The notes under the pieces were generated by a model. The model saw only the letters and a program-made list of their open reading frames with translations. It ran no database searches and had not been told where the DNA came from. This document shows positions 19,557 to 28,753 of a stretch of DNA of 64,000 nucleotides, piece after piece. The position numbers and the translations under genes were made by a program. Source of the DNA: Sphingobium terrigena (GTDB lineage Bacteria; Pseudomonadota; Alphaproteobacteria; Sphingomonadales; Sphingomonadaceae); the NCBI RefSeq assembly GCF_003591655.1, contig NZ_QVRA01000008.1, forward strand, positions 1 to 64,000, in the 5' to 3' direction. The stretch's first letter is position 1, and every line of letters starts with the position of its first letter.

Positions 19557-20216
19557 TTAGCCTGCGGGCGGTGGGGGTGCCTTACGGTCCTTCCACGCGC
19601 CGCGCATCGCCTGACGGGCTGCCTTCATTTCCTCGGCGGTGACCTTGCCATCCTTGTTGGCGTCGGCCTTGTCGAACATGGCGATCGGCCCGGCCATGAA
19701 CTCGGCCCTGGTGACGGTGCCATCCTTGTTGGCGTCACCGCGCCCGCCCATCATCATACCACCCATGCCGGGACCGCGATGATGGCCACGACCGGTCCAT
19801 TTGCGGCCTTCGGGGCCACCAGGCTTGCCGGCTTCGGCACGGCGCTCGGCGCGCTTGTCGGCGCGGGCTTCATGCGCCGCGGTAAATTCCGCCTTGCTGA
19901 CCTGGCCATTCTTGTCAGCGTCCAGCGCGGCGAAGCGGGTGTCGAGCCGCTGAGCGCGCTTCGCGTCGCGATCGGCCTGGGTCAGCTTGCCGTCCTTGTC
20001 GACGTCCATCCTGGCAAAGCGCGCTTCCAGCCCGGCGGTCAGTTCCGCCTTGCTGATCGCGCCATCCTTGTTCGTGTCCGCCATGGCCATCATGCCGCCG
20101 CGACCGCCACGACCCGGCCCCTCACCGCCCGGCTGGGCAAAAGCGAGATGCGAGGCAGCAAGGCCGCCGACAAACAACGAACCAAGGGCCACGGTGCCAA
20201 AAAATTTACCGAGCAT
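19557..20216 (-). CDS. secreted EF-hand calcium-binding protein
   Basis: A 219-residue protein with a signal peptide (about 1-27, ending in LAFAQ) and four or five EF-hand loops of the DxNxDG or DxDxDG type: DTNKDGAISKAE, DVDKDGKLTQAD, DADKNGQVSKAE, DANKDGTVTRAE and DANKDGKVTAEE. The middle is rich in Gly, His and Met (HHRGPGMGGMMMGG), which could bind other metals. The start at 20216 follows GGAAGG. It is encoded upstream of and co-directional with a two-component system, and probably senses or buffers periplasmic calcium. Confidence 0.88.
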   Translation of the reverse strand: MLGKFFGTVALGSLFVGGLAASHLAFAQPGGEGPGRGGRGGMMAMADTNKDGAISKAELTAGLEARFARMDVDKDGKLTQADRDAKRAQRLDTRFAALDADKNGQVSKAEFTAAHEARADKRAERRAEAGKPGGPEGRKWTGRGHHRGPGMGGMMMGGRGDANKDGTVTRAEFMAGPIAMFDKADANKDGKVTAEEMKAARQAMRGAWKDRKAPPPPAG

Positions 20217-20389
20217 GTCCTGTACCTTCCAAATGACTGCCATGAACGGCGCGTCGCCGTCCTTGACATCACTTATGGGCAAGACTTGTCCCGCAACTAT
20301 GTCAGCGCAACAGGCAAACTGTCGCAATTTGTAACGGCGCGATCCGTCTTGCCAGCGAAGGCTGGCATCTCACTGTCTTGCAACGCTGA

Positions 20390-20421
20390 AAGAAAAGGGA
20401 GACCCCAGCGTTCGCTGGGGT
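20390..20421 (-). terminator. terminator after argG
   Basis: A perfect 8-bp stem ACCCCAGC/GCTGGGGT (20402-20409 with 20414-20421) with a GTTC loop is followed on the minus strand by CTCCCTTTTCTTT. The stem also matches the common sphingomonad repeat style CCAGCG...CGCTGG. A degenerate relative lies at about 20352-20366. Confidence 0.75.
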
Positions 20422-20432
20422 GACGGGGTGCG

Positions 20433-21650
20433 TTACCGATCCCGCCGACCCAGCAGGCGCAGGCGCAGCGCGTTGAGCTTGATGAAGCCCGCCGCGTCGC
20501 GCTGGTCATAGGCGCCTGCGTCATCCTCGAACGTCACGACCTTTTCGCTGTAGAGCGAGTAAGGCGACTTGCGACCCACGACATAGACACCGCCCTTGTA
20601 GAGCTTGAGCCGGACGGTCCCGGTGACCTTTTCCTGGCTATGGTCGATCGCCGCCTGCAACATCTCGCGCTCTGGGCTGAACCAGAAGCCGTTATAGATG
20701 AGTTCGGCGTAGCGCGGGGCCAGTTCGTCCTTCAGATGCGCCGCGCCGCGATCCAGCGTCACCTGCTCGATACCGCGATGGGCCAGGTGATAGATGGTGC
20801 CGCCCGGCGTTTCATACATGCCGCGCGACTTCATGCCGACGAAGCGGTTTTCAACGAGGTCGAGACGGCCAATGCCATGCTTGCGGCCATAATCGTTGAG
20901 CGTTTCCAGCAACGTCGCGGGCGACATGGCGACGCCATTGATGGCCACGCCATCGCCACGCTCGAAATCGATCGTGATATATTCGGGCGCGTCGGGCGCG
21001 TCCTCCGGGTTCACCGTGCGCGAATAGACATAGTCGGGGACTTCATCCCACGGATCTTCCAGCACTTTGCCTTCGGACGAGGTATGCAGCATGTTCGCGT
21101 CGGTCGAAAAGGGGCTTTCGCCGCGCTTGTCCTTGGCGATGGGAATCTGATTCTGCTCGGCAAATTCGATCAGGCGGGTGCGGCTGGTCAGATCCCATTC
21201 GCGCCACGGCGCGATCACCTTGATGTCGGGCGACAGGGCGTAATAGCCCAGTTCGAAGCGGACCTGATCATTGCCTTTGCCGGTCGCGCCGTGGCTGACC
21301 GCGTCAGCGCCCACCATCTTGGCAATCTCGATCTGGCGCTTGGCGATCAGCGGCCGGGCGATCGAGGTGCCGAGCAGATAGAGGCCTTCATAGAGCGCAT
21401 TGCTGCGCATCATCGGGAACACATAATCGCGCACAAATTCCTCGCGCAGGTCGTCGATGAAGATATGCTCTTCCTTGACGCCCATCAACCGCGCCTTGGC
21501 CCGTGCTGGTTCCAGTTCCTCGCCCTGCCCCAGATCGGCGGTGAAGGTCACCACTTCGCACTGGTATGTCTGTTGCAGCCATTTCAGGATCACGCTGGTG
21601 TCGAGGCCACCGGAAAAGGCAAGGACGATGCGGTTGATCTTGTCTGACAT
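20433..21650 (-). CDS. argG: argininosuccinate synthase
   Basis: A 405-residue ATP-dependent ligase joining citrulline and aspartate in arginine synthesis. The ATP-binding motif [13 protein letters not shown] is at the N-terminus, and [14 protein letters not shown] near residue 115. The start at 21650 ([15 protein letters not shown]) matches the family start. It is monocistronic, with its own terminator downstream. Confidence 0.98.
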   Translation of the reverse strand: MSDKINRIVLAFSGGLDTSVILKWLQQTYQCEVVTFTADLGQGEELEPARAKARLMGVKEEHIFIDDLREEFVRDYVFPMMRSNALYEGLYLLGTSIARPLIAKRQIEIAKMVGADAVSHGATGKGNDQVRFELGYYALSPDIKVIAPWREWDLTSRTRLIEFAEQNQIPIAKDKRGESPFSTDANMLHTSSEGKVLEDPWDEVPDYVYSRTVNPEDAPDAPEYITIDFERGDGVAINGVAMSPATLLETLNDYGRKHGIGRLDLVENRFVGMKSRGMYETPGGTIYHLAHRGIEQVTLDRGAAHLKDELAPRYAELIYNGFWFSPEREMLQAAIDHSQEKVTGTVRLKLYKGGVYVVGRKSPYSLYSEKVVTFEDDAGAYDQRDAAGFIKLNALRLRLLGRRDR

Positions 21651-21736
21651 GGCTAGCGACTCTTCTGTGCAGTGATGGCGCGGATGATGCGCGCGGCGCG
21701 TATCAGCCAGTGTGCAAAAGTGCAACCGGACAGGCG

Positions 21737-21773
21737 AAAAGGGACCGGAAGCGCTGTGCTTCCGGTCCCTTTT
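21737..21773. terminator. bidirectional terminator
   Basis: A perfect 16-base inverted repeat (21737-21752 with 21758-21773) has a GC-rich core GGGACCGGAAGC flanked by AAAA on one side and TTTT on the other, around a 5-base loop. It works as a U-tailed hairpin in both directions and would end transcription from the minus-strand envelope-protein gene at 21794-22723. Confidence 0.85.
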
Positions 21774-21793
21774 CCCAATGTCGTCAGGATTGA

Positions 21794-22723
21794 TTAGTGG
21801 GTGCGCGGTCTCAGAACACGGGTGCGCGCGCCGTCATTGTCAAAGCGATAAACGGTCTGGCTGCGGTCGATCGCCGGGGTGGGCGCGGAGACCGGCTGAG
21901 CCTGCTGGGGCGCTGGCGGCGCGGCGACCGCCTGACGCTCGGCCAGCAGGAACTTGGCCCGGCGCACCCGCTTGGCGTGGGTTAGGAAGGGGTTTTCCGG
22001 GCTGGGCGGCGCGGCGACCATGGCCGCGATCGTGCGCTCCTCGTCCGTCACTGGCGCAGCAGGCGTGTAAACGGAGCGGGGCGCAACGGGCGCCGGAGCG
22101 GGTTCGACCGGCATCGGCTCGGCGACCGGCGCAACCATTTGCTCCTCCTCGACCGTTTCGACCGGGCGACGACGACGCATCAGCGCGGCACCACCCAGGC
22201 CTGCGAGCAGCAACGCGGCGCCGCCCATGGCGAAGAGCAGGGCATTGTCGGTGCGTGCGGCTTGCTGTTCCACTACCGGCGCGGATGGCGTTGCGGCAAC
22301 CGGTTCCGGCGCGATCACAGGGGCTACCGGCGCCGGGGTTGCAGCAGGCGGTGCTACAGAAGGAGCGGCTTGGGCGACGGCGACCGGCGCGACTGGCGCA
22401 GCGACCCGTTCCACGGGGCTCGATGCGGCGCGGCGCGGCGCAGGCGCAGGCTTAGCGGCGGCCTCGGCTTCAGCGGCTGCAATCGCTGCGGCGCGACGTT
22501 CCTCGACCGATGGCGTGGCCTGTACGACCGGCGCGCTGGTCGCGAAGTTGGGCGTCGCCGGGGTCGCGGCGACTGGCGCGGCTACAGCCTCCGGCGGTGC
22601 GGCGACCGTTGGGGCGACCGGCGGCGGCGCGAGTTCCTGCGCCAGCAAAGGGGTTGCACTGAGGGCCAGAACAGCGGCGATCGCGGCCCTGGCGGGGCGA
22701 ATGGAGCGTGTATGTTCAGTCAT
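21794..22723 (-). CDS. Pro/Ala-rich secreted membrane-anchored protein, unknown function
   Basis: A 309-residue low-complexity protein. A signal peptide (to about residue 29) is followed by about 130 residues rich in Ala, Pro and Val. One membrane helix ([22 protein letters not shown], about 162-183) comes next, followed by RRRR and an acidic/Pro segment. The C-terminal part, [23 protein letters not shown], looks more conserved and is probably cytoplasmic. The composition suggests a flexible envelope spanner. No enzymatic motif is seen. A repeated GTTCAGG-type motif lies in its upstream region. Confidence 0.65.
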   Translation of the reverse strand: MTEHTRSIRPARAAIAAVLALSATPLLAQELAPPPVAPTVAAPPEAVAAPVAATPATPNFATSAPVVQATPSVEERRAAAIAAAEAEAAAKPAPAPRRAASSPVERVAAPVAPVAVAQAAPSVAPPAATPAPVAPVIAPEPVAATPSAPVVEQQAARTDNALLFAMGGAALLLAGLGGAALMRRRRPVETVEEEQMVAPVAEPMPVEPAPAPVAPRSVYTPAAPVTDEERTIAAMVAAPPSPENPFLTHAKRVRRAKFLLAERQAVAAPPAPQQAQPVSAPTPAIDRSQTVYRFDNDGARTRVLRPRTH

Positions 22724-22867
22724 AGCGAAAGATGAACCCGCGACATCTTCGATTGACCGCAGACCGACTCTCGCTTTCGGGATGGATGGTGGCGGATCAG
22801 CGGCAGAATGATTGGCCTGAACAACCGTTCATCTTCACCTGAACGTCAGATTTACAAAATAATACTA

Positions 22868-23059
22868 TCAGTCGTCTAAGCCGCGGCCTTCACGATAGGC
22901 GCCGTCCAGCAAGGCATCCTTCCGCGCCTGATCCTTGTCGTCCGCGATCCGCTCCGCCTTCGTCCGGCCGAATTTCGCGCGATTGCCCTCCGCCGCGCGC
23001 GCCTTGTCATCGCGCGCCTTCGCCTTGCGCGCCTGGCGCAGATTGACGACATTGCTCAT
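22868..23059 (-). CDS. DUF4169 family small protein
   Basis: A 63-residue highly charged protein. It begins MSNVVNLRQARKAKARDD and contains NRAKFGRTKAERIADD, the pattern of DUF4169. It is predicted helical, without signal or membrane segment. The start at 23059 matches family members; the upstream frame lacks their pattern. The function is unknown. It is divergent from the LacI-type regulator, 96 bases apart. Confidence 0.85.
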   Translation of the reverse strand: MSNVVNLRQARKAKARDDKARAAEGNRAKFGRTKAERIADDKDQARKDALLDGAYREGRGLDD

Positions 23060-23155
23060 GTCCCGGCTGTTCCTTCCCCATTGCGCCGCATATCGCATCA
23101 TAGGGGCGGCGATCATGGCTTGCCAAGCGCGGCCTGTCCCTTCCATGACACGCTT

Positions 23156-24145
23156 ATGACCAGCATCCACGACGTCGCCGCCCTGGCCCAGGTTTCGATC
23201 AAGACAGTATCGCGCGTCGTCAACAACGCCCCCAATGTCAGCCCGGACCTGCGCGCGCGGGTGCAGGCGGCGATCGATCAGCTGGGCTATCGCCCCAACC
23301 AGTCGGCGCGGCGACTGGCCGGGGGGCGGTCCTTCATGATCGCCTATCTCTACAGCAATCCCGCGCCCGGCTATACCAGCGGCATCCAGTCGGGCGCGGC
23401 GGCGCGCTGCCGGGAACTGGGCTATCATTTGGTGGTGGAGCCGATCTCACCGGGCGGCGAGGAGCGGTTCGATGTGCTCGATCGGCTGGTCGCGGCGCTG
23501 CGGCCCGACGGCGTGCTGCTTGTGCCGCCTTTATCGGACGATGAAGCGCTGTTGGCGCGGCTGGCGGAACTGCGCCTGCCCTGTGCGCGGATCGCAGGAT
23601 CCGTGGTGGCGGCCAGCTTCAACATCCACACCCCCGAACGCGCCGCCGGGCGGATGGTCGCCGACCATCTGATCGCGCACGGCCACCGCCGGATCGGCAT
23701 CATCACCCCCCCGCCCTCGCACCGCGCGGCACTGCGCCGGGTCGAGGGATTTCGCGACGGCCTGACCGCCGCGGCTATTCCGATCGACGAAGCGCTGTTC
23801 GTGCCGGGCGGATTCGATTTCACATCGGGCATCACTGCTGGCGAAACGCTGCTGGCCCTGCCCCAGCCACCGAGCGCCATCTTTGCGACCAATGACGACA
23901 TGGCGCTGGGCGTCCTGACCCATGCCCACCGCATCGGCCTGCGCGTGCCGGAGGATCTGTCCGTAGTCGGCTTCGACGACACCCCTGCGAGTCTCACCAG
24001 CTGGCCACCGCTCACCACAGTCCGCCAGCCGCTGGAGGATATGGGCCGATCCGTCATCGACGCGCTCGCCAACGGCCCGCTCGACGCGCCGGAATTTCTG
24101 TTCACGCTGGTGGAACGGGGCAGCTGCGGGCCTGGGCCGGGTTGA
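23156..24145 (+). CDS. LacI-family transcriptional regulator
   Basis: A 329-residue regulator. The N-terminal helix-turn-helix is SIHDVAALAQVSIKTVSRVV, followed by a hinge helix (PNQSARRLAGG). The periplasmic-binding-type sugar domain extends to the C-terminus (DLSVVGFDDTPAS near residue 275). The start at 23156 places the HTH at residue 3, as is standard. No sugar-utilisation genes are adjacent, so its effector and targets are unknown. Confidence 0.93.
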   Translation: MTSIHDVAALAQVSIKTVSRVVNNAPNVSPDLRARVQAAIDQLGYRPNQSARRLAGGRSFMIAYLYSNPAPGYTSGIQSGAAARCRELGYHLVVEPISPGGEERFDVLDRLVAALRPDGVLLVPPLSDDEALLARLAELRLPCARIAGSVVAASFNIHTPERAAGRMVADHLIAHGHRRIGIITPPPSHRAALRRVEGFRDGLTAAAIPIDEALFVPGGFDFTSGITAGETLLALPQPPSAIFATNDDMALGVLTHAHRIGLRVPEDLSVVGFDDTPASLTSWPPLTTVRQPLEDMGRSVIDALANGPLDAPEFLFTLVERGSCGPGPG

Positions 24146-24162
24146 ACTGCGACAAAAAGGGC

Positions 24163-24236
24163 TGGAGCGGGTAGCGGGGATCGAACCCGCATCACAAGCT
24201 TGGAAGGCTAGTGCTCTACCATTGAGCTATACCCGC
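24163..24236 (-). tRNA. tRNA-Gly(TCC)
   Basis: On the minus strand the sequence folds as a cloverleaf. The acceptor stem is GCGGGTA/TACCCGC and the D-arm begins AGCTCAATGGTAGAGC. The anticodon loop CTTCCAA gives anticodon TCC. The T-arm is GCGGGTTCGATCCCCGC, and CCA is encoded at the 3-prime end (24163-24165). It decodes GGA/GGG glycine codons. Confidence 0.96.
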
Positions 24237-24346
24237 CCGGCCGGGAAGCGCCCTGCCATCATCCTGGGGGCTTCGTCAATATCGCAATGCGCAATTGCGC
24301 CAAGATCGCCCTTAACCCGGCGCGGCATTTCCTCTATCAGGCGGTG

Positions 24347-25258
24347 ATGCAAAGCCCTTCCCTGCGCCAGCTGGATATTTTCGCGCAGATGGTGGCGGCG
24401 GGCAGCATTGCCCGCTGCGCCGATATGCTGGGCGTTTCTGCCGACGATATTGCGCGTGACATCGGGTCGCTGGAAATGCGGCTGGGCTATCGCCTGTTCG
24501 AAGATATGAGCGGGACCGTCCGCCTGACCCCTGCCGGGCGCAAGACGGCGCAGGCGATGACTTTGTTGTCGCAGGATGCGCCGGAGGATTGGGACGAGAC
24601 GGCTGCGCCCGCCCAAGCGCCGCTCCCACCGCCCGCTCCACCGCGCCAGACGATCATGCTGGCCGCCCCCGCCCCTATCTTCGGCCATTTTCAGGATGCG
24701 CTGTCGGCGTTCGAGGCGGCGAATGAGGATATTGCGATCACGCTGGACTTGCAGGTCCAGTCGGTAACCGACGCAGCCGCCGCGCTGCGGGAGGGGCGTG
24801 CGGACATCGCCTATTTCTATGCGCTGGAGGAACCGGCCGGTTTCGCCTCCCGCTATGGCTGGTCGGAGCCGCTCAGCCTCTATGTCGGTGCCGCCCATCC
24901 GCTGGCGCAGGCGGACAGCGTGTCGCGCGACGATCTGGCCGTCACACCGATGCTGGCGCTGGAGCGACATAATCCGATGCGCCATATCGTCGAGGATGCG
25001 CTGGCGCGCGGGCGGGTGCGGCTTGGCCCGCCGGTGCTGGAAAGCGACGATATGTTCGCGGTGATGACGGCGTTGCGGGCCGGCAAGGGCGTCTTCGCTG
25101 CCTTTGGCGCACTGGCGCGCGATCTGGGGCGGATGGACGGGATCGGGCGGCTGCCGCTCGACACGCAATTGCCCGCGATCGAGGTACGCCAGGCGCTGGG
25201 ACCGCGCGCGGCGGAGACACCAGCGGTCGAGGCGCTGGCGGAATTTCTGTTTCTTTAG
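24347..25258 (+). CDS. LysR-family transcriptional regulator
   Basis: A 303-residue protein. The N-terminal winged helix begins LRQLDIFAQMVAAGSIARCA and continues LTPAGRKTAQ. A Pro-rich linker (about 85-105) joins it to a LysR substrate-binding domain. The start at 24347 (MQSPSLRQL) gives the standard distance to the HTH. The linker is longer and richer in Pro/Ala than usual. The neighbour downstream in the same direction is a TonB receptor, but 172 bases and a separate palindrome intervene, so control of it is only a guess. Confidence 0.87.
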   Translation: MQSPSLRQLDIFAQMVAAGSIARCADMLGVSADDIARDIGSLEMRLGYRLFEDMSGTVRLTPAGRKTAQAMTLLSQDAPEDWDETAAPAQAPLPPPAPPRQTIMLAAPAPIFGHFQDALSAFEAANEDIAITLDLQVQSVTDAAAALREGRADIAYFYALEEPAGFASRYGWSEPLSLYVGAAHPLAQADSVSRDDLAVTPMLALERHNPMRHIVEDALARGRVRLGPPVLESDDMFAVMTALRAGKGVFAAFGALARDLGRMDGIGRLPLDTQLPAIEVRQALGPRAAETPAVEALAEFLFL

Positions 25259-25363
25259 GGTCGGACAACTTAACCTTGGTCCGTTCGTTTCGAGCGAAGG
25301 TTGGGATTTGACCCAAATGTAACCAAGTGACGCACCGCAGCAAAAAGGCGATGAACCGAACTT

Positions 25364-25374
25364 GATATGATATC
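25364..25374. promoter_or_regulatory. candidate operator upstream of TonB receptor
   Basis: GATATGATATC at 25364-25374 is a perfect odd-length palindrome (GATAT-G-ATATC) in a locally AT-rich patch about 57 bases before the receptor start. Its shape resembles metal-regulator (Zur/Fur-type) boxes, but this is inference from symmetry and position only. Confidence 0.35.
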
Positions 25375-25430
25375 TCATTCTGGATACAGGGTCACATAGA
25401 CCTGTCTCGTTCCAAGGATGATGCCGCTTC

Positions 25431-27542
25431 ATGCTCCTTTCCCCGCTCCTGCGCGCTGGCTGCGCCCTGCCTGCCCTGTGCCTTGCTCTCCCCGCCCTTG
25501 CGCAGACTCCCGACGATGCAGCCGATCAGGCCTATCATGACAATCGCGCCGACATCATCGTCACCGCCATCATCCCCCGGCGGCAGGGCGACATCTTGTC
25601 CGGCACGTCGGTCGTCACCGGCGAGGAGCTGACCCGCAACATGCGGTCGACCATTGGCGAGACGCTGGCGCGGCAGCCGGGCGTGTCGGCCACATCCTTT
25701 GGCCCCAACGCATCCCGCCCGATCCTGCGCGGCTTTCAGGGAGAGCGGGTGCGCATCCTCACCGACGGGATCGGCAGTTTTGACGTGTCCAACACATCGG
25801 TCGACCATGCCGTCGCCATCAACCCGCTGACCGCCGACCGGATCGAGGTGCTGCGTGGTCCCGCCGCCTTGCTCTACGGATCGTCGGCCATTGGCGGCGT
25901 CGTCAATGTCATCGACAGCCGCATCCCGCGCCGGGTGCCGGACGAGCCGGTCCATATCGACGCCATCACCACCTATGGCAGCGCCGCCAACGAGCGGACC
26001 GGATCGGGCGAGGTCGAGGTGCCGCTGGGCGACAAGCTCGTCTTTCATTTTGACGGCAGCTATTCCAAGTCGGGCGATCTGGACACGGGCAATTACATAT
26101 TGACCCCCGCATTGCGTGCGCAGGCCGCGGCCAGCGGCGACGCGGACATTGCCAGCCTGGCCACGCTGCGCGGCAAACTGCCCAACAGCGCGGCGGAGAC
26201 ATGGGAAGTGTCGGGCGGCGCGGCTTTGATCACCGATGGCGGCAATCTGGGCTTTTCGGTCACCCATAGCGACAATCTCTATGGTGTGCCGGTGCGCTAC
26301 GCGGTCGAGCCGGGCGGCGAGGCGGAGAAGGTGCGGCTGCATATGAAGCAGGACCGGGCCGACATGCGCGCCGAAGTGCCGGTTAATGGCGGCTTTCTGG
26401 AATCGATCCGCTTCCGCGCCGGTTTTGCCGATTATCAGCATCAGGAAATCGAGGATACGGGCGACGTCGGCACGACATTCTACAACCAGTCGATGGAATC
26501 GCGGCTTGAACTGATCCAGGCCAATCGCGGTGGATGGGACGGTGCGATCGGCGGGCAATTCTTCACCCGCAAATTCCATGTCGAGGGGGAAGAAAAATTC
26601 CTGCCCCGCAACGAAACCACCCAATTGGGCCTCTTCACCCTCCAGTCGATTGACCTGGGCAAAACCCGCGTCGAGGTGGGCGGGCGCTATGAACATACCG
26701 ATGTCAGCGCGGATGCGGACGCGACCCTGTTCAACCCGGCCTATGACCGCCGCTTCGACACCATCTCCGGCTCGATCGGCGCGAGCCGGGAGATCGTGCC
26801 GGGCTGGCGCGCGGGGCTGAACCTGTCCCGCACCGAACGCGCGCCATCGGCCGAAGAATTGTTTGCGCGCGGCAATCATGCGGGCACGCAGGCGTTCGAG
26901 CTGGGCAATCCCGATTTCGCCAAGGAAAAAAGCTGGGGCGTGGAAGCCACGCTGCGCGGACAAGGGCCGGGCTACACCCTCGCCCTGTCCGCCTATCACA
27001 ACTGGTTCGACGGCTATATTTATGACGTGCAGGTCGCCGATGACGCCTGCATGGCGGTCAATGGTGGGGAGGATCTGGAATTTCCCTGCTACCAATATAA
27101 TCAGGCCAAGGCGCGCTATCTGGGCTTTGAAGCCGAAGCCACGGTCAAGCTGGCGCAAGTCGGCGGCTATGCCATCAACCTGGATGGCGTTGCCGATTAT
27201 GTCCGCGCGACCGTGACCGACTCCGGCCCGGCCCCGCGCATCCCGCCGATGCGCCTGCTGGGCGGGCTGGAAGCGCAGGGCGATCGCCTGAGCCTGCGCG
27301 GCGAGGTGGAACATAGCTTCGCGCAGGACCGGATCGCCGCCACGGAGACGGAAACGGGCGGCTTCACCCTGGTCAACGCATCGCTGGCGTGGAAGCCGAT
27401 CAAGGGCAATGACCGCACCACCATCATGCTGTCGGCCAATAATATCTTCGACGTGGAGGCCCGCCGCCACGCCAGTTTCCTCAAAGATTATGCCCCGCTG
27501 GCCGGGCGCGACATCCGCATTACTGCGCGCCTGTCTATCTAA
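25431..27542 (+). CDS. TonB-dependent outer-membrane receptor
   Basis: A 703-residue receptor with a signal peptide (to about residue 24) and a TonB-box-like IIVTA at residues 42-46. The plug domain (about 55-165) has LRGFQGERVRILTDG and VEVLRGPAALLYGS. The beta-barrel ends in an aromatic-poor RITARLSI. Length and plug sequence recall ZnuD-like receptors for zinc or haem, but no substrate can be assigned from sequence alone. The AT-rich palindrome upstream is consistent with metal control. Neighbours downstream concern phosphate. Confidence 0.9.
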   Translation: MLLSPLLRAGCALPALCLALPALAQTPDDAADQAYHDNRADIIVTAIIPRRQGDILSGTSVVTGEELTRNMRSTIGETLARQPGVSATSFGPNASRPILRGFQGERVRILTDGIGSFDVSNTSVDHAVAINPLTADRIEVLRGPAALLYGSSAIGGVVNVIDSRIPRRVPDEPVHIDAITTYGSAANERTGSGEVEVPLGDKLVFHFDGSYSKSGDLDTGNYILTPALRAQAAASGDADIASLATLRGKLPNSAAETWEVSGGAALITDGGNLGFSVTHSDNLYGVPVRYAVEPGGEAEKVRLHMKQDRADMRAEVPVNGGFLESIRFRAGFADYQHQEIEDTGDVGTTFYNQSMESRLELIQANRGGWDGAIGGQFFTRKFHVEGEEKFLPRNETTQLGLFTLQSIDLGKTRVEVGGRYEHTDVSADADATLFNPAYDRRFDTISGSIGASREIVPGWRAGLNLSRTERAPSAEELFARGNHAGTQAFELGNPDFAKEKSWGVEATLRGQGPGYTLALSAYHNWFDGYIYDVQVADDACMAVNGGEDLEFPCYQYNQAKARYLGFEAEATVKLAQVGGYAINLDGVADYVRATVTDSGPAPRIPPMRLLGGLEAQGDRLSLRGEVEHSFAQDRIAATETETGGFTLVNASLAWKPIKGNDRTTIMLSANNIFDVEARRHASFLKDYAPLAGRDIRITARLSI

Positions 27543-27616
27543 TCCGACTCGACCCCGTCGCGCCGCGCGACGGGGTCGATTGCACATTGTGACAATTTCG
27601 TTACAAGGCGCGACTA

Positions 27617-28732
27617 ATGCGCCAGATTGCTGCCCTCCCCTACACGACCCATGCCGACGGATCGATGCAGATATTGCTGATCACGTCGCGCGACACGCGG
27701 CGCTGGGTCATTCCCAAGGGCAACCGGATCAAGGGGCTGGCCGGCCATCGCGCCGCCGAACTGGAAGCCTTTGAGGAAGCGGGCATCCACGGCATCGCCT
27801 GCCCCGCTTCGCTCGGCCGCTACAGCTATGACAAGCGCAAGCGCAACGGTGCCGCGCGGGAAGCGACCGTGGAGGTCTTTCCCCTTGCCGTGACTGGTCA
27901 ATTGTCGCAATGGCCCGAACAGGGGCAGCGTGAATTGCGCTGGTTTCCCGTGGCGGAGGCCGCACGCGCGGTCGCCGAACCCGATCTTCAGGCAATCATC
28001 GCCGCCTTTCGCAAGCCGCCCCGCGATCCGGGCCGGTTCGTGCGGATGCTGCTGTGGTTCAAAGACAAGCAAAGCGAAAGGACTGGAATGCTCGCCTGGT
28101 TTCATGCGTTGATGCCCAAGCAGGGCCGCTTTTTCGAGCAATTCGAAAATCATGCGGCCACGCTGGTCGCCGGCGCCGATGCACTGGCCCGGCTGCTCAA
28201 GGGCGGGCCGGACATGATGGTCCATATCAAGGAGATTTCCGACCGCGAACATGAGGCGGACGACATCATCCGCGACGTGTTGCAGGATGTCCGGCGCATT
28301 TTCGTCACCCCGTTCGACCGCAGCGCCATCACCGGGCTGATCGGCGTGATGGACGACGCGATCGACCAGATGAACCAGACCGCCAAGGCGATCGCCCTGT
28401 ATGAGGTCAAGACATTTCCGCCGCAGATGCAGGATATGAGCGCGCTGATCGTCGAATGTGCGCGGCTGGCGGCCGAAGCGATGCCGCTGCTGCGTTCGCT
28501 CAACCTGAACGCCACGCGGCTGCACGATCTGACCGAACGTCTGGTGACGCTGGAAGGCCATGCCGACATCTTGCACGAAGCGGGCCTCAAGACGCTCTAT
28601 GCCGCCGCGCGCGAAGGCAATCCGATGGATTTCGTCGTCGGGCGGGAAATTTATTCCCACCTGGAAAAGGTCACCGACCGGTTCGAGGATGTCGCCAACC
28701 AGATTTCCGGCCTGGTCATCGACCACGCCTGA
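27617..28732 (+). CDS. in-frame Nudix hydrolase-DUF47 (PhoU-like) fusion
   Basis: One uninterrupted 371-codon frame. Residues 1-135 are a Nudix domain of the diphosphoinositol-polyphosphate/Ap4A type (WVIPKGN then LEAFEEAGI; the usual Arg and first Glu of the Nudix box are Leu). Residues 158-371 are a DUF47/PhoU-like helical protein (GRFFEQFENHA, ISDREHEADDI). An internal ATG at 28088 with AAAGGA upstream could produce DUF47 alone, so the locus may give two products. It lies 21 bases before pit, matching the known DUF47-Pit pairing in phosphate transport. Confidence 0.8.
   Translation: MRQIAALPYTTHADGSMQILLITSRDTRRWVIPKGNRIKGLAGHRAAELEAFEEAGIHGIACPASLGRYSYDKRKRNGAAREATVEVFPLAVTGQLSQWPEQGQRELRWFPVAEAARAVAEPDLQAIIAAFRKPPRDPGRFVRMLLWFKDKQSERTGMLAWFHALMPKQGRFFEQFENHAATLVAGADALARLLKGGPDMMVHIKEISDREHEADDIIRDVLQDVRRIFVTPFDRSAITGLIGVMDDAIDQMNQTAKAIALYEVKTFPPQMQDMSALIVECARLAAEAMPLLRSLNLNATRLHDLTERLVTLEGHADILHEAGLKTLYAAAREGNPMDFVVGREIYSHLEKVTDRFEDVANQISGLVIDHA
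28077..28090 (+). promoter_or_regulatory. internal ribosome-binding site and ATG for a DUF47-only product
   Basis: AAAGGA lies about six bases before ATG at 28088 inside the fusion frame, exactly where independent DUF47 proteins begin (MLAWFHALMPKQG). This would allow separate synthesis of the PhoU-like part. Confidence 0.5.
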
Positions 28733-28753
28733 CGATCCCGCCGGATAGAGTTC

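Noticed and set aside
20340..20421. Possible CRISPR-like or IS end near argG
   Set aside because: Only a terminator and a degenerate copy of a dispersed repeat are present, with no repeat-spacer pattern.
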